Part shown: one piece after another, positions 33,590-45,729 of the stretch
Numbering within the stretch: the stretch's first letter is position 1
How the letters are laid out: each line of letters begins with the position of its first letter
DNA from: Ampelocalamus luodianensis
Lineage: Eukaryota > Streptophyta > Magnoliopsida > Poales > Poaceae
Assembly (NCBI GenBank): GCA_036346255.1
Contig: JAYEVH010000144.1
Coordinates: 1 to 64,000 of the forward strand
Direction: 5' to 3'
DNA: 64,000 nt
Position numbers and translations under genes: made by a program
The notes under the pieces: model-generated
The model's database searches: none
What the model saw: the letters and a program-made list of their open reading frames with translations, nothing else
Told to the model about the DNA's origin: nothing

Positions 33590-36500
33590 TCTTCTTCGTG
33601 CTCTCACGTTGCTTCACCTTCTAAGTGATTGCTCCATTGAACTATGCAAAAACGAACAGTCTTACTCTGGGTCAAATGCTCTGCCACGTCCAAAATTTTC
33701 ACCGGCTGTTCTTTGTAAGTAAGATCCTATTTCAAATCAATTGAATCCAATGGGGTTTGTTCTGTTGGTGCACAAAGGCACTTCTTCAATCGAGACATGG
33801 AAGACATCATGTACTCGCTAACGATCGCGGTAGTTCAAGCCGTAAGCAACCTCTCATCGACTCACAATCTCGAAAGGACCAACATACCTAGGTGCAAGCT
33901 TCCTTTGGCATGGAACCTTCGACACCTTTAAGCGGGTAACCGAAGATAAACAAAATCCTCGGTTCAAAGTTGAGATCTCAACAACGATTATCGCGATAAC
34001 TCTTCCGCCTAGACTCGAGCTATCTTTAATCTTACTATGATCATAGCCACTTGGTCTTCTGCTTACTGAATTATATCTGGTCTGAATACCAAACGTTCTG
34101 CTGTTTCTGTCCAATTCAAAGGGTTCTGCATGCATGACCATATAAAGCTTCAAATGGTGACATTTGCAGATCGCTTGATAACTATTGTTGTATGAGAATT
34201 CGGCATACGACAAACTCTTATCCCAACTAGTAGCATGAGCTAGAACACAAGCTCTCAACATATCCTTCAATACTTGATTTACCCTCTGAGTCTGCCCATC
34301 TGTCTAAGGGTGATAAGCAGTACTGAAATTTAGATGAGACCCTAAAGCTTCATGTAAACTTTGCTAAAATTGAGAGGTTAACTGAGATCCTCGATCTGAC
34401 ACTATCTTCTTAGACACACCATGCAAACTGATAATTCTTGTTATATACAATTCTGCAAGGTGGTCTCCTAAGTATGTGGTTTTGACTGGCAAGAAATGGG
34501 CAACCTTCGTCAAATGATCAACTATTACCCAAATTGAATTTTCCTTCTCCCATTTTGAGCTTAATATCTTTGATTTCAGGGTCATTTGGCTGGGCAGCAC
34601 GAATCTATTTTTCCAACGTAGATTGTACTTCCAAACTGGCCACAAATCATTCGGCTACAACTTCTAACTTTAACTTTTGGAATTCCTCAAGAAGTTCTAG
34701 GCAATTCTCTTTTACTTCCAAAGCATTAGCGTAGTTCTTATGGCTTAAAGCATCTGTAACAATATGGCTTTACTGGGATGGTAGTGGATTCCAAGGTTAT
34801 AATCCTTGATTAACTCTAACTATCTTCTCTGCCTCATGTTCATGTAAGACTGAGTGAAAATGTACTTCAAGCTCTTATGATCTGTGTATATTTCACAACG
34901 ATTACTAATGAGATAATGACGTCAAATTTTCAAAGTATGCACAACGGCAGCTAATTCCAGATCATGGGTAGGGGTAATTCTCCTCGTGAGGTCTCAATTG
35001 TCTCGATGCATAGGCAACAACCTTTCTTTCTTGCATCAGAACACAACCTAGTCCTTGACGCACAACATCACAGTAGATGTTGAAATCCTTCTAGATATCA
35101 GGTAGAACTAGCACTAGGGCGGATGTCAGACATTTCTTTAATTCCTGAAAACTTTTCTCACAAGCTGGAGTCCAAGTAAATTTTTTCTCCTTCTTTAACA
35201 ATTGCGTAAGAGGCTTAGCAAACGTCGAAAATCCTTCGATGAACCGGCGATAATATCCTGCCATTCCCAAAAAACTACGAATTTAAGTAACTATCTTGGG
35301 TGGCTCCCAATGTAACACTGCTTTAACCTTACTGGGGTCAACTGCTACTCATTTATCTGTCATCACATGACCAAGGAAATTAACTTCTTGTTTCCAAAAA
35401 TCACACATGCTGAACTTAGCATACAACTGATGCTCTCCGAGTTTCTCCAATATTATTCTCAAGTGCTCGGCATGTTCTTCTTCTGTCTTGGAATAAACCA
35501 GAATATCGTCAATGACCATTACCACAAACTTGTCCAAATATTTCATTAATACCTTGTTCATCATGTTCATGAAATATGCAGGGCATTAGTCGATCAACAA
35601 CATGACTAATAACTCATAATGTTCGTACCGCTTAGAAAAAGCAGTCTTCGGTATATCCTTTGGACAAATTTTCAACTGATGATAACTTAATCGCAGATCG
35701 ATCTTTGAGAACACTCCAGATCCTTTCATATGATCAAACAAATCATCAATTTGGGAAAATGGATACTTATTCTTGATGGTAACCTCGTTAAGGGCACGAT
35801 AATCAATACACGTTCTCATGCTTCCATATTTCTTTCTGACAAATAAGATTGACGCTCCCTATGGCAACGAACTAGGTCTCACGAAATCTTTCTCAAGAAG
35901 TTCTCCAATTTGTTTATTCATTTCCGCCAACTCATCGGTGGTATCCGATAGGGTCTCTTAGAAATCGGTCTTTGCTCGGGCACTAAATCAATAACAAACT
36001 CAATGTCACGATCCGTGGCATTCGACAAATCTTCTAGAAACACATCTAGATAGTCTCGACAAAGTGCACTCTCGGAGAAACGGTCTTAAGACTATTCACT
36101 ACTAGATGTCCATCACGACTTGTAGTGGCTAGAAACTCTACTTTCTTTCCATCGGTACCTTCGATCATTATGGCTCTTCGGCCACAATCTAACACAACTT
36201 TAAGCTTTGATAACCAATCCATACAAAGTATGACTCTAAAGTTTGGGTGTTTAAGACAATGAGGTTGGTTAGAAACTCAAGTCTAGAAATGAGTAACTTA
36301 GCTCCTAAACAACCCACTTTAGAGCTTAACTCTGCTCTAGGCGACAAGACTAACAAGGTATGCTTAAAATGCATAACTTTCAAATTATTCTTGGTTGCAA
36401 AAACTCTAGAAACAAACGAATACGAACCTCCATAATCAATCAAAACTGATGCAGGTACTGAGTTAACTAGAAACTTACCGAGTACGACATCGGGTGCTTC

Positions 36501-36640
36501 CTGAGCTCCTTTCAGAGTGACGTGGTTGACATGGCCTCTGACCATAGACTGCGGCGCTTCTCCAGCCTGACCGACAACTTGAGGCGTTCCTCGATTGTTG
36601 CTACTTGGGAGTTGGTGTCTCACATGCTCGAGCAATATCC
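33590..36640 (-). pseudogene. pol: G2 Tekay-type Gypsy pol (protease to integrase), broken
   Basis: Read on the minus strand from right to left: a protease region (36635-36189) with NHVTLKGAQEAPDVVLGKFL and a changed active site, VLIDYGGSYSFVS, where DSGAS-type is expected; reverse transcriptase (35819-35349) with CIDYRALNEVTIKNKYPFSQ and active site VIDDILVYS; RNase H remnants (35300-34700); the integrase core (34645-34364) with WVIVDHLTKVAHFLPVKTTY and KKIVSDRGSQLTSQF; and an integrase C-terminus (34270-33854). Frames shift repeatedly and stops interrupt each domain. Gag, primer site and 5' LTR are absent: the element is cut at about 36640. The order (integrase after RNase H) and primer type identify Gypsy, Tekay-like. 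Confidence 0.88.
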
Positions 36641-36748
36641 AAGGTTGATCACGTCTGCACGGGTTAATCGTTGTTAATTTTAGTTTTGGGTATTCTTTAG
36701 AGTAGTATGGCAGTAGAATTCGGGTTGAATTCTATTTAAGGGGTAGAA
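36641..36748 (+). other. Possible 3' end of an E-family interior with polypurine tract
   Basis: This short non-coding stretch ends TTTAAGGGGTAGAA directly before the LTR start TGTAATACCC. The purine run looks like a plus-strand primer. It may be the last remnant of an E element to the left, but chance resemblance cannot be excluded. Confidence 0.4.
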
Positions 36749-39236
36749 TGTAATACCCAAACGCTTTCGAGAGATTAGTGGGTTTTCTAAAAATAACCCT
36801 CGTGAGGACCTTTGCATAATTAACCAAAAGAGGGTACGTGAAAGCGAGATGATTTGGAATTTTATAGAGGAGTTGGTTTCCTCGAACGAGTAGTAACCAG
36901 AAACCCTAGTCGCGTGGTTTTTCTTTTCCTCTGCAACCGTCGTCGCATTGCCTGTTCGCTCGTCCAGCGCGCTAGTCATCTATCGCATTGCCCGCTCGGT
37001 GTGTCACCACCTACCAGCAATCGCCCACCCACGTGAAGCCGCCCACGTGTCGCCACGTGCCCGCATGCCTACGTCGCGGCCCACGCGCGTGGCTGCGCTG
37101 CCTCTACTGCGTTTCCGCTCGACCACGTGTCGCTGGTCCTTGTTGCTAGTTCTGTATGCACGTGTCTGCTAGCATCGCATGCATGCAATCATTGAGAAGC
37201 CCGGTTGCTGCTGTTGTCGCTAGTTAATTTGTTGGCTTGTTTTGTATGGGTTCATGAGTGTTACAATAGTGCAAGAGACAAAATATAGAGAGAGAGAGGG
37301 TGTGCTGCCAGGAACAAAGAGAGCCATGGAGAAGGAATGAGGAAAAGAGGAAGAAAGAGAGGAGAATTGCGCGGGTAATCGGTGTTTCTCGTCGCGATAT
37401 CCAGGGTAACAATCAAGTTTTCCCCTCTATTTTTTATTTTATCTAGAGACTAAAATGAGATTAGAGAGAGATTTAGTGTTTTCTAGTCAAGAAATTGAAT
37501 AGTAGATTGATTTAGTCTGTTGTTTTGTTGTACTATAATTTTAGGTACCGTACGGCGTAATCTGTGAATTCCGTCTCCTAGAGAATTGTAGAGGATCTCG
37601 ATAGCTTTCAGTAGAATATTTAATCATATAGATTGGATGAATAGTTTTCGAGTTACGAATTTTGTAAGCCTGCTGTCTAGAGAGTTGTCGTCTTTTGGGA
37701 GTATATCGTGGTAAATTGTAGATTAAAATTAGTAAATTGACTTATTAGGGTTTTTACTCTACATGAAAAGTGTAGCTAAATGTCTAAGGATTCTAGAGAG
37801 TCCAAGAACTCAAATTTTGGTTGGGTAGAACAGAAGTTATAAAATTATGAAACAGGTTGTTCTAACAGAATGTGGAACGGTCTTCGGGCGAAGAAACAGG
37901 GTAGAAAACCGTAGAATCAGAGTTTTATCATAACTAGGAAAATGTAGGTTGTTTTGTGAGGATTCCATAAAGTTTTGGTTGGTTGAATTTGGAGTTCGGG
38001 TGAATAAGTTAGCGACGTTTTACTATTGGGACAGCGGATAGTGCGTCTGGTAGATTTGGGTTAATTTGGTCGGTTTAGTGTAAACATGCGAGATAGTGTG
38101 ATGGGTTGGTGCTGTGATGACATGATTTGGATGATGTTTTTGAGTGTGTGTTATTACTTGCTTGTTCAGGGACTGGGGCCTCATGCGTTGTGCCACAATT
38201 TCGTCACCCAGCTTCTAAAAGCTAAGAGGCAAGTATATGGTAGAGCGGTGAACAACTGGTTGTTCGCCATTGTTGTTGATATTACTTATCATACTATTTA
38301 TTATGCTTTCATTAAGCTCATTCTTATACATGATATTGATGATATTGGGTGAATGAGATTATGATATTGAGTTAATGAGAATGCGATATTGAGTTAACGA
38401 GATGAACTATGTTGATGAATAATTGGAGATGTTGCATTATTTACGTTCATCAATATAGGAGTTGCACGAGCAGTCGGTGACAAAGTCATGTAACTATTTC
38501 GTAAGGTCGGTGAGAAAGATACATGGCATGTAACTTTGGTGGGGCTTCACGGGAGTGAAGGATAGAGCGTTCCTCGATGGGTGAACACTCTGCTATACCG
38601 ATATCAACTGATGAGATGCATATGAGTATGAGAATGAGCATGATGGTGCATACGCATATGAGTAAATTGTTAAATTTTGCAACTTTACCTATATGGAATA
38701 TGACTTGTTTGTTTGAGTATGAGAATGGCATTAAATGGATAGATGATAATGATAACCTTGATAATGGTTGATAAAATATTGTTTATGGCTTTATTATGTA
38801 TTTTAGAGTCTTGGACTCATTCTTGCTCTATTATTGTTTTTAGGTGATCGTTGATGACGTTTCACTCGGGAAGGGCTAGTGCACTTGGAATCACAACCTA
38901 CACCCAATTATTTGATTCATTGGACATAAGAAACTTTTTATATCATGATGATTTATATTAGGGATATGATGGTATTGAATAACCATAGATGGTAGGTTAG
39001 AGTTGATTATTCATTCAATAGTCTTAATTGATTGGTTTGCGTTAATCTTGGTTTATTATCTTGCTATGCTCCTAGGAGTACATTATTTATGATTGTCATA
39101 TCATTATGCTTGTGTTATTGTGACTGTGAGACGGTTTTATCGTTGATATGCTTGTTGTAATTATAGGTTAATTGATGTTGAAATTGATAGTGTAGTTTGG
39201 TGGCATCTGTGGCTCAATGTTGGGTAGGGGTGTTAT
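36749..39236 (+). repeat. LTR of family-E element E1
   Basis: It starts TGTAATACCC and aligns with the E2 LTR (58493-60650) and the solo LTRs. The segment 37550-38050 contains three degenerate repeats of about 180 bp, each with a TTGTAGA...AGTTATG-type core. A GC-rich block at 36940-37140 and a short intron-like leader follow the start. The end, near GGTGTTATC, is decayed. Confidence 0.78.
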
Positions 39237-39240
39237 CTGT

Positions 39241-39252
39241 TGGTAACAGAGC
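39241..39252 (+). other. E1 primer-binding site
   Basis: TGGTAACAGAGC differs at one position from the Met-tRNA site TGGTATCAGAGC and lies a few bases after the LTR end. It marks the following sequence as the element interior. Confidence 0.75.
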
Positions 39253-41812
39253 GGGTTTTAGGTCCGTGGTGAATAGATTAACAACATAGGTAAACCTAAT
39301 TTTCTAAAATTTGTTTTTGGACTAGTAAACTCAACTAAAATTTGCTAATGGTTAATTAACTTAAAATTTGACACACTAGTGCAGTGAGGATGGGTATGAG
39401 ACTAATATTGCTTTTACGCTTCTAATATGTTGTATTATTGATGTATGAGTTGATATTGGTTCTTTAAACTTATTGTGTGTTTTTATTGTGGTTGGTAGTC
39501 GATATCGAGAGGTAGAGATTGTGGTTGTGGCTATGGGCATGGCGTGTTGTACCACCGTTTGTGGTATGGGGAAAGAGAAGTGGTTTCTTTGGGAAAGGTT
39601 GTTGTTTTCCTTGAGTTTGCATTTGGTTATTCTGATTACTCGCTGTTGGTTGATGAATTTTCTTGGGTTAGTGGTTACAAAGTAGTTGATGTGTTTTCAT
39701 TGGTTTGATTTATCCCTTAAAGCAATTATTATTTTCCCAACCGTTGAGTTATTCTTGCGGCTGGTGAACGTGGTTAATTGTCAAGATTGACCTTTTTATT
39801 GGGGATCTGCCTTTCTTATTAGAAAACATGACTCATTTATTTTCTTAATGTTTTGGATAATGAAAGCTTTCTTCTGCAAGTTCTTTAACATGTGGACGCT
39901 TTGACGCTACGTATTTCTTTTGGAGTAAATTGGGTGTTGAAGTTTGTTGACTCTCTTTTATGAAAGAAAATGTCAAAACCCTTTTGGTATAAGGTCTTTT
40001 TATGTTTAAGAAACAGGTGGTGGTCATAGAAATTAATTGATTTGGTATGAGTTATCCAATTAGGTCAGTAGCATGATGCATAATGAATCTTAAATGATGT
40101 CCTTGGTAGAGTAGTTGATTAATCTATTGCTGCATTGTAATAGTTGTATGATGAATTGTGATTAAGAGTATATCTATTCCTAATTAGAATCAATAGGATA
40201 ACTGAGAAGTGTGGATCATTGATGAACTAGATTAAATCAATAGAATTGTTTAATTTGCAAAACTTGTGAGATAGACTTGATTGATTGGTCTCTTTGGTTA
40301 ACCTCACCGTTCAGAGTGGTTAAGTTAAAGAGGTGCTAGATTATTGTCTTAATAGATATTAATCCTGATTTTGGCTTCTATTTAGCTATTTGATGATTTT
40401 ATATAAATGCTAAATTTACCTAATTCCTATCATGTTAAAATGATTGAAACATGTATAAAGGACTAAATGAACGTTGTTATATCGCTTTGTGAAACCTTAT
40501 GTCATAAAAGATTAGGTTATTAAAACTTTAATAATATTAATGTTGAATATGTGTTTGTATACCTATGTATGTGATTACAAATAGGATAGGACCATAAATA
40601 TTTTCATGATTAATATGATCGCAGTTTTAATGATAATCTCCATAGTACCATTAATGTACGTTAAAAAAATTGGTGTTGAGCATCACTAAGAATTGAATGG
40701 ATGAAATTTAGGGCTTGTTTGGTTTAGGGCCTGAGAGTTGTGCTTGAGAAAAAGTGGTGACTGAGAGTAGACTGAGAAGCAGATGATTTTTGCCTAGTCA
40801 GGCAAGCCTGGAGATGTGGTGTTTGGTTGATGATATATGCCTGGAGATAGAATTCAAATATGAAACAGTTGATTTCATCAATTATCTAAATGTTTTTATA
40901 TAAGGTTTAGTTTTTTTAGCATGTCTAATTAAAAAAGAGAAATAAAGAACTAAAGAAAATAGACGTTTTTTTTTGGGAGTGAAAGAGACCAGGCTTAGCA
41001 ATTTTCTTCCCAGGCGTTAGTTTTTGCTGCCTGTGCTTGGTGGTGCTACCTGGGCCTGGGATGAGCATAGGTAGGGAACCAAACAAGTGCCAGGCAGCTC
41101 CCAGGGTCCATCCCGGCCAGGCAATCTTCTTTTAGGCCTTGAATCAAACAAGCCTTTAATAAGTGACCTTTATTAGTGTGCATTGCGAAATTATTGTATG
41201 ATAGTATGACCTTGTGAAAAGAGTTTTGTCTCAATATTTTGGCTTATGCACTAGGTTTTCCCTAGATCAAGTTGATTGTCGCAATTTTATTGACATAAAA
41301 AATATCATGAAATAATTTATGGTGCCTTTAGGGAGTTTTATAATGAGATGGTAGGCTATGATAATTCTTGCTAAGAGTGTATAATGATGAGGTTAGTAAG
41401 ACTATGAGTAAGGTATGGTGAGGGATGTGTTGATTCTTTCGGAAGTAAAAGAATTTGGTTGTCTTTCGTGATATCGTTTTAATGAAAAGTTTGGAGTTTT
41501 GAATTCGTGATATTTTGAAGTTCATGATTTATGTGGTAGCTGAAATTTATTGAGCAAAGCGACGTGTTGGAAAGTTCTATTTGATTTTTAAGTGATTGAT
41601 GTGATTTGGTTTTAAAAAGCTCTTCTTGTTTGAGGTGGCAAAGTGATGTTGTAAACAAAGAAAATTGTTTTCCTTGTTAAAGGAAAGAGTGTAATAGAAA
41701 TATTTGAGGTTGGAGTTAAGTTTTGTATCTTGAAACTTATTAACATGCGTTTAACTTTTCTATCATTGCCACTTAAGAGTTTCTTGAGTTTCAATAGCAA
41801 TGCTTTATTCCT
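39253..41812 (+). mobile_element. E1 internal region, non-coding (LARD-like)
   Basis: No Gag or Pol motif is found on either strand. Blocks align with the E2 interior: 40140-40260 with 60670-60790, and 41460-41720 with 61590-61850. The shared sequence is therefore a real element interior although it lacks capsid or polymerase genes. This fits a large retrotransposon derivative mobilised in trans. A MITE at 40711-41155 and the CACTA at 41813 interrupt it. Confidence 0.65.
40711..41155. mobile_element. Tourist-like MITE
   Basis: Terminal inverted repeats are GGGCTTGTTTGGTTTAGGGCC on the left and, on the complement of the right end, AGGCTTGTTTGATTCAAGGCC. A TTA duplication flanks it (40708-40710 and 41156-41158), the PIF/Harbinger target. 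It is 445 bp long and non-coding. Its interior repeats CCTGG/CCAGGC words (tgccagg-type) that let it fold. Confidence 0.88.
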
Positions 41813-41969
41813 CACTACTGCAGAAAATATCATCACAGACGGTTCAAAAACGTCATCACAGACGGTTTCGTGAGTCGTCTGACTTTATGTGTCAGTAATG
41901 ACTTGAGGTCATCACAGACAGTTTTCGAACCGTCTGTGATACCGACGGTTATTAAAGTAGAACCGTCTG

Positions 41970-44969
41970 TGTCGGGACCACGAGTATGCAACCCCCGAAC
42001 CCTCTGTGCATTCTGAACTAGTCCTAGATCAGTAGCTAGCTCGCACAGTTACAATATAGATGTAATCATAACCATACAACCAAATAACGATCAAGCATAC
42101 AAATTAATATTACTTAACAGCAAAAGGACCTTATGGTCAAGTCTTACAGAGTTGTCACGCAGGGCTTAACAACAGAAGATAACTGCGGCGGATCCCAAAA
42201 TATCTCGTGGTGGCCAGCCGACATGCCCACAGGCAATCGAGTGGAGGACGTGACCTAGTTCGCATAATTCTCAAGTACTCCTCTTCAAAGAACTCCGAGC
42301 TTCCGGGTCTTCTTGGTGATGATCAACAGAGGGCATAAAGCGTGAGTACTTTCATTGTACTCGAAGCCGTAGGAAAATATATGCAATTATTATGCATGCA
42401 AGGCTTGACAAGGATAGCTTTATGGATATTTTAAAGATTAATACATAAGTAAACAAGTTTCTTGAAAAACAATAAGTGAACTTCCCAACCAATCCACCCA
42501 AACCATTATTTCCACCATTTTTGGTAAAAATCTACCCTCGTAAAATCACTAGGTGTTGTCCATACCCGGGACACGGCTATTCGAATAGTTTTACACTCTG
42601 TAGAGGTTGTATAGCTTGACCCACAAGAGATAATCAACTTATACAATCCGCTTAACACACTTCCGAGGTGTGCGACTAAGTGATTATCACAAGGCTTTAT
42701 AAAGCTCTGTTTTGACTCAGTTCTTCCCGCTAAGGTTTCGCCATTCTGGGCCCTCTTGCGCCGCTTATCAACCCTATGAGAACCAAATCAAAATATTGCT
42801 AATTAGTTGGCTAGGTCTATCCATATAAATAGACTTGTGGTTGCAGGTATGGCCTAGATCAATGGTGCACAAAATCAAGTCCTTATTGGCTACTCAGACG
42901 AGGCAACCACATCCCAAAATCATCCCTTTCTTGCATGATCACTCGCCAAGTATGAAATTATTTTCGGTTCAACCGGCCAAATGGCAAACCCTTGCCATGG
43001 CACAACAAATTTTAATAGTGTGGCCACGCCACAATTCCATAATTCATTAAGTCATATTCAATCATTCATTGAGTATGTGATCATGAATCCTAATGCACAA
43101 CTATAGCATTACTAAGCATAATACGACACAGATGTTGGTAGTTTTTCAATGTCCAACTAAAAAACCCATCCTATGGTGTCCAAGGATTTATGTCATTCAA
43201 GGGTACATGTCAATAACAATTTTTCAAGGAGGTTTAATGTCAATTAGGTAATTAATTATTCATTAAACTATTTAATATAAAATTAGCAAAGCATGTTTAT
43301 ATCAAACAATATAGTTTTATAAAGTGGGTGCGACATGGTCAAAGGCCTACGATTTGCCTTCATTGAAGTGTTGAGGAGCTTGGCCGCCGAGACCTAGAAA
43401 TCTTCCGAAACACTAGAAAAACCCAGAAATCTTCAATGGAAAAACCCAGAAATGCCATGTGGGCTACTGACTGGACATGACTGGGCTACCACATCAGCAG
43501 AGGGCTGAGGTGGCTGTTGACGAGGCACCACGGTGTTGGTGCCATGTAAGCCCGGCGCGAGGCGCGCCGCCCAATGGTCGCCGACGATTGGCCGGGAGTT
43601 GGCCGGTGGCGAGGGTACCTATGGCTAGAGTGGCCCACAGCGAGGCTGGTGCGCGTGATCTTGATGACACGGCGACGCGGGGAGGCCGAAAAGCGGAGGC
43701 GGCGGCGGGTGGAGATGACGACGATGATCCGGTGGGCTTCCGGTGAGGGGGAGGTGCGCACGGGGAAGCCCGCGCCCTTGCGAACTCAGAGGTGGGGTCT
43801 TTGGCGGTGAAGGAGCTTTGGTGGCGGTGCAAATGGCGACGGTGTCACACGATGGTCGACGATGAAGAACTTCAATTACGGCCGGAGGAGAGCAAGAGAG
43901 GGTGGGGGAGAAGAGGGAAAAGAGATAGGAGGCTACGGGGCTCCTGGTGCTCGCCTTAAATAGGCTCGGTGTGGCACGAACGAGGAGGACAGGTGCGGCG
44001 GCGAGTACTGGCGTGGCATGGGAAAAAGAGGCGAAGGGACGGGGAGTGGTGGCGGCAGCAGGCACAGAGGAGGCGGGAGGTGATGCGGCGGACAGCGGAG
44101 GACGTGGAGGTGACGGTGGCAGGTGGAGCCGGTGCAAAACACAGCGCAAAACCACGCACGCACGCACGCACGGTCGCGCGAGGAAGAAGACAAGGGGAGA
44201 AGAAGACGAAGCAGGCAGGTGAGTCCTACCTGTCAGCGGGGTTGAGAGGAGCGCGCGGGGTGGGCTGAGCGAAGGAGGCTGGGCCGTTCGATTTCAATCG
44301 AATGGCTCAAAACGATATGGGTGTTCGGACGGCGAACGGGATAACGTGATCGAGGCCGTACGATCTCGATCGGACGGTCCACAACAATTTGGATGTTCAA
44401 ACGTCCGAACTTTACAAGCGCGATCGAGCCATTCGTTTTGATCGGACGACCGCAATCGAGGAGGAGGCGCGAGGGAGTGGTCATGGTGGGCGCGTGAGCG
44501 AGAAAAAGGTGGGCTGAGGGAGAGATTCGACCCAAAGAGATTAAGGGGATTTAAAATGCATTTCTGATTAAAGAAATGCTAGAAAACTAAAAAGGTTTTT
44601 AGAAAATAACTACTAAAGTCTAAAAATTCTAGAAAAATTCACAGAAATTTCTAGGATTATTTAGAACTTAATAAAAATACTATTAACTATATTTTAGCTT
44701 TTAATTTTGCAAATAAAATAGTTTTTAATTCAGACAAAAGGAAAAACCATTTCTAAAATCCAAAAAAAGCAGGAAAAGATTTAAAATCCAAACGAAATTC
44801 AGAAAACTCAAATAAACCAAGTTTTTAATTTAATTGAAGTCTGATTAATTCAAATTAAATGGTTTTTAATTTCTAAATTTGAAGTTAAGCTTTTGCAACT
44901 TAACAAAATCAAATGGTTATTTTTAAATTTTTAAATTTTTCAAAAACTCAAGAAATTTGGGATGCTGCA
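41970..44969 (-). mobile_element. Solo Gypsy LTR nested in the CACTA
   Basis: It is flanked by a perfect 5-bp duplication, GTCTG, at 41965-41969 and 44970-44974. Removing it rejoins the CACTA subterminal repeat. The ends TGTCGGGACC and ...GGGATGCTGCA match the G1/G2 LTR family read on the minus strand, as do the internal landmarks GACCTTATGGTC and GGCTATTCGAATAG. It is 3.0 kb long. GC-rich frames at 43480-44270 are open on both strands, as expected for base composition, and show no protein family. Confidence 0.92.
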
Positions 44970-44974
44970 GTCTG

Positions 44975-45724
44975 TAATAGTTGATGTATCACAGACAGTT
45001 TGTAGATGAAATGATCTATGTTGGCTTATGTATCACAGACGGTTTGTACATGAAACTGTTTGTAATAGCTGGTGTATCATATATGGTTTGTCCTAAGAAA
45101 CCGTCTGTGATAGTTGTTTCTGTATAAAATCTCTAAGCAGTGGCTGCTTGTGCTTTTAAAATTGGCTTCATATATATATACATAGTTCGTAGTCTCTTGT
45201 TAACTAACTCGAGGCCAGAATTTAGCTAGCTAGCTTGCTCCTTTGGCTTTCATCCTAAACGCATGTGAACCACGACCTACTTCATCGAACCTGACACACT
45301 GGAGTGTGTGGTTTGCTTAGAGATTTTATAGAGAAGAGATCAAGATAAGAGGAAAGAGTGAGGCAAAAATGGGTGTGTGTTGGTTCCTCATTTAGTACGC
45401 CACCCCAGCACTTAATCTGTAGTTACCAAAGGGAGCATTTCAAGTAAGTACTCAATAGCTCCACTACAATGTTTAGACTTTTTGTAGTACTTTCTGGTGA
45501 TGCTACATATCCTTGTGTATAAGCTCCATGGATACAAGCTTGTTTGCAAAATGAACTACTTGCTTGCACTAGAAAGAAAATTTTATTGAAGTTGTAATTT
45601 AGGAAGTATGCTATCATTTTGCATGTACTTGGTGTCATACTAGAGTTTGGATTACTGCTAGGAGAAGAAGCAATGCTCCCAACCAACATTTCTGTACTAG
45701 TACTACCAAACCGAGCAGATTTAA
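44975..45724 (+). other. CACTA interior between the two nested retroelements
   Basis: It contains subterminal repeat units (TATCACAGACRGTTTGTA and variants) to about 45130, then sequence without recognised motifs. A 104-codon minus-strand frame (45737-45423) runs across the target duplication into the G3 LTR, so its reported start is not original. I recognise no family in it. Confidence 0.55.
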
Positions 45725-45729
45725 TATAT

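Noticed and set aside
13507..36650. 11-bp identity (AATATCCAAGG) at 13508 and 36635, near two element breakpoints
   Set aside because: Flanking bases do not match, and the length is within chance for a 64-kb window.
43477..44270. Overlapping frames up to 180 codons, both strands
   Set aside because: They lie inside a solo LTR with a perfect duplication; Pro/Arg/Ser-rich compositional frames without family motifs.
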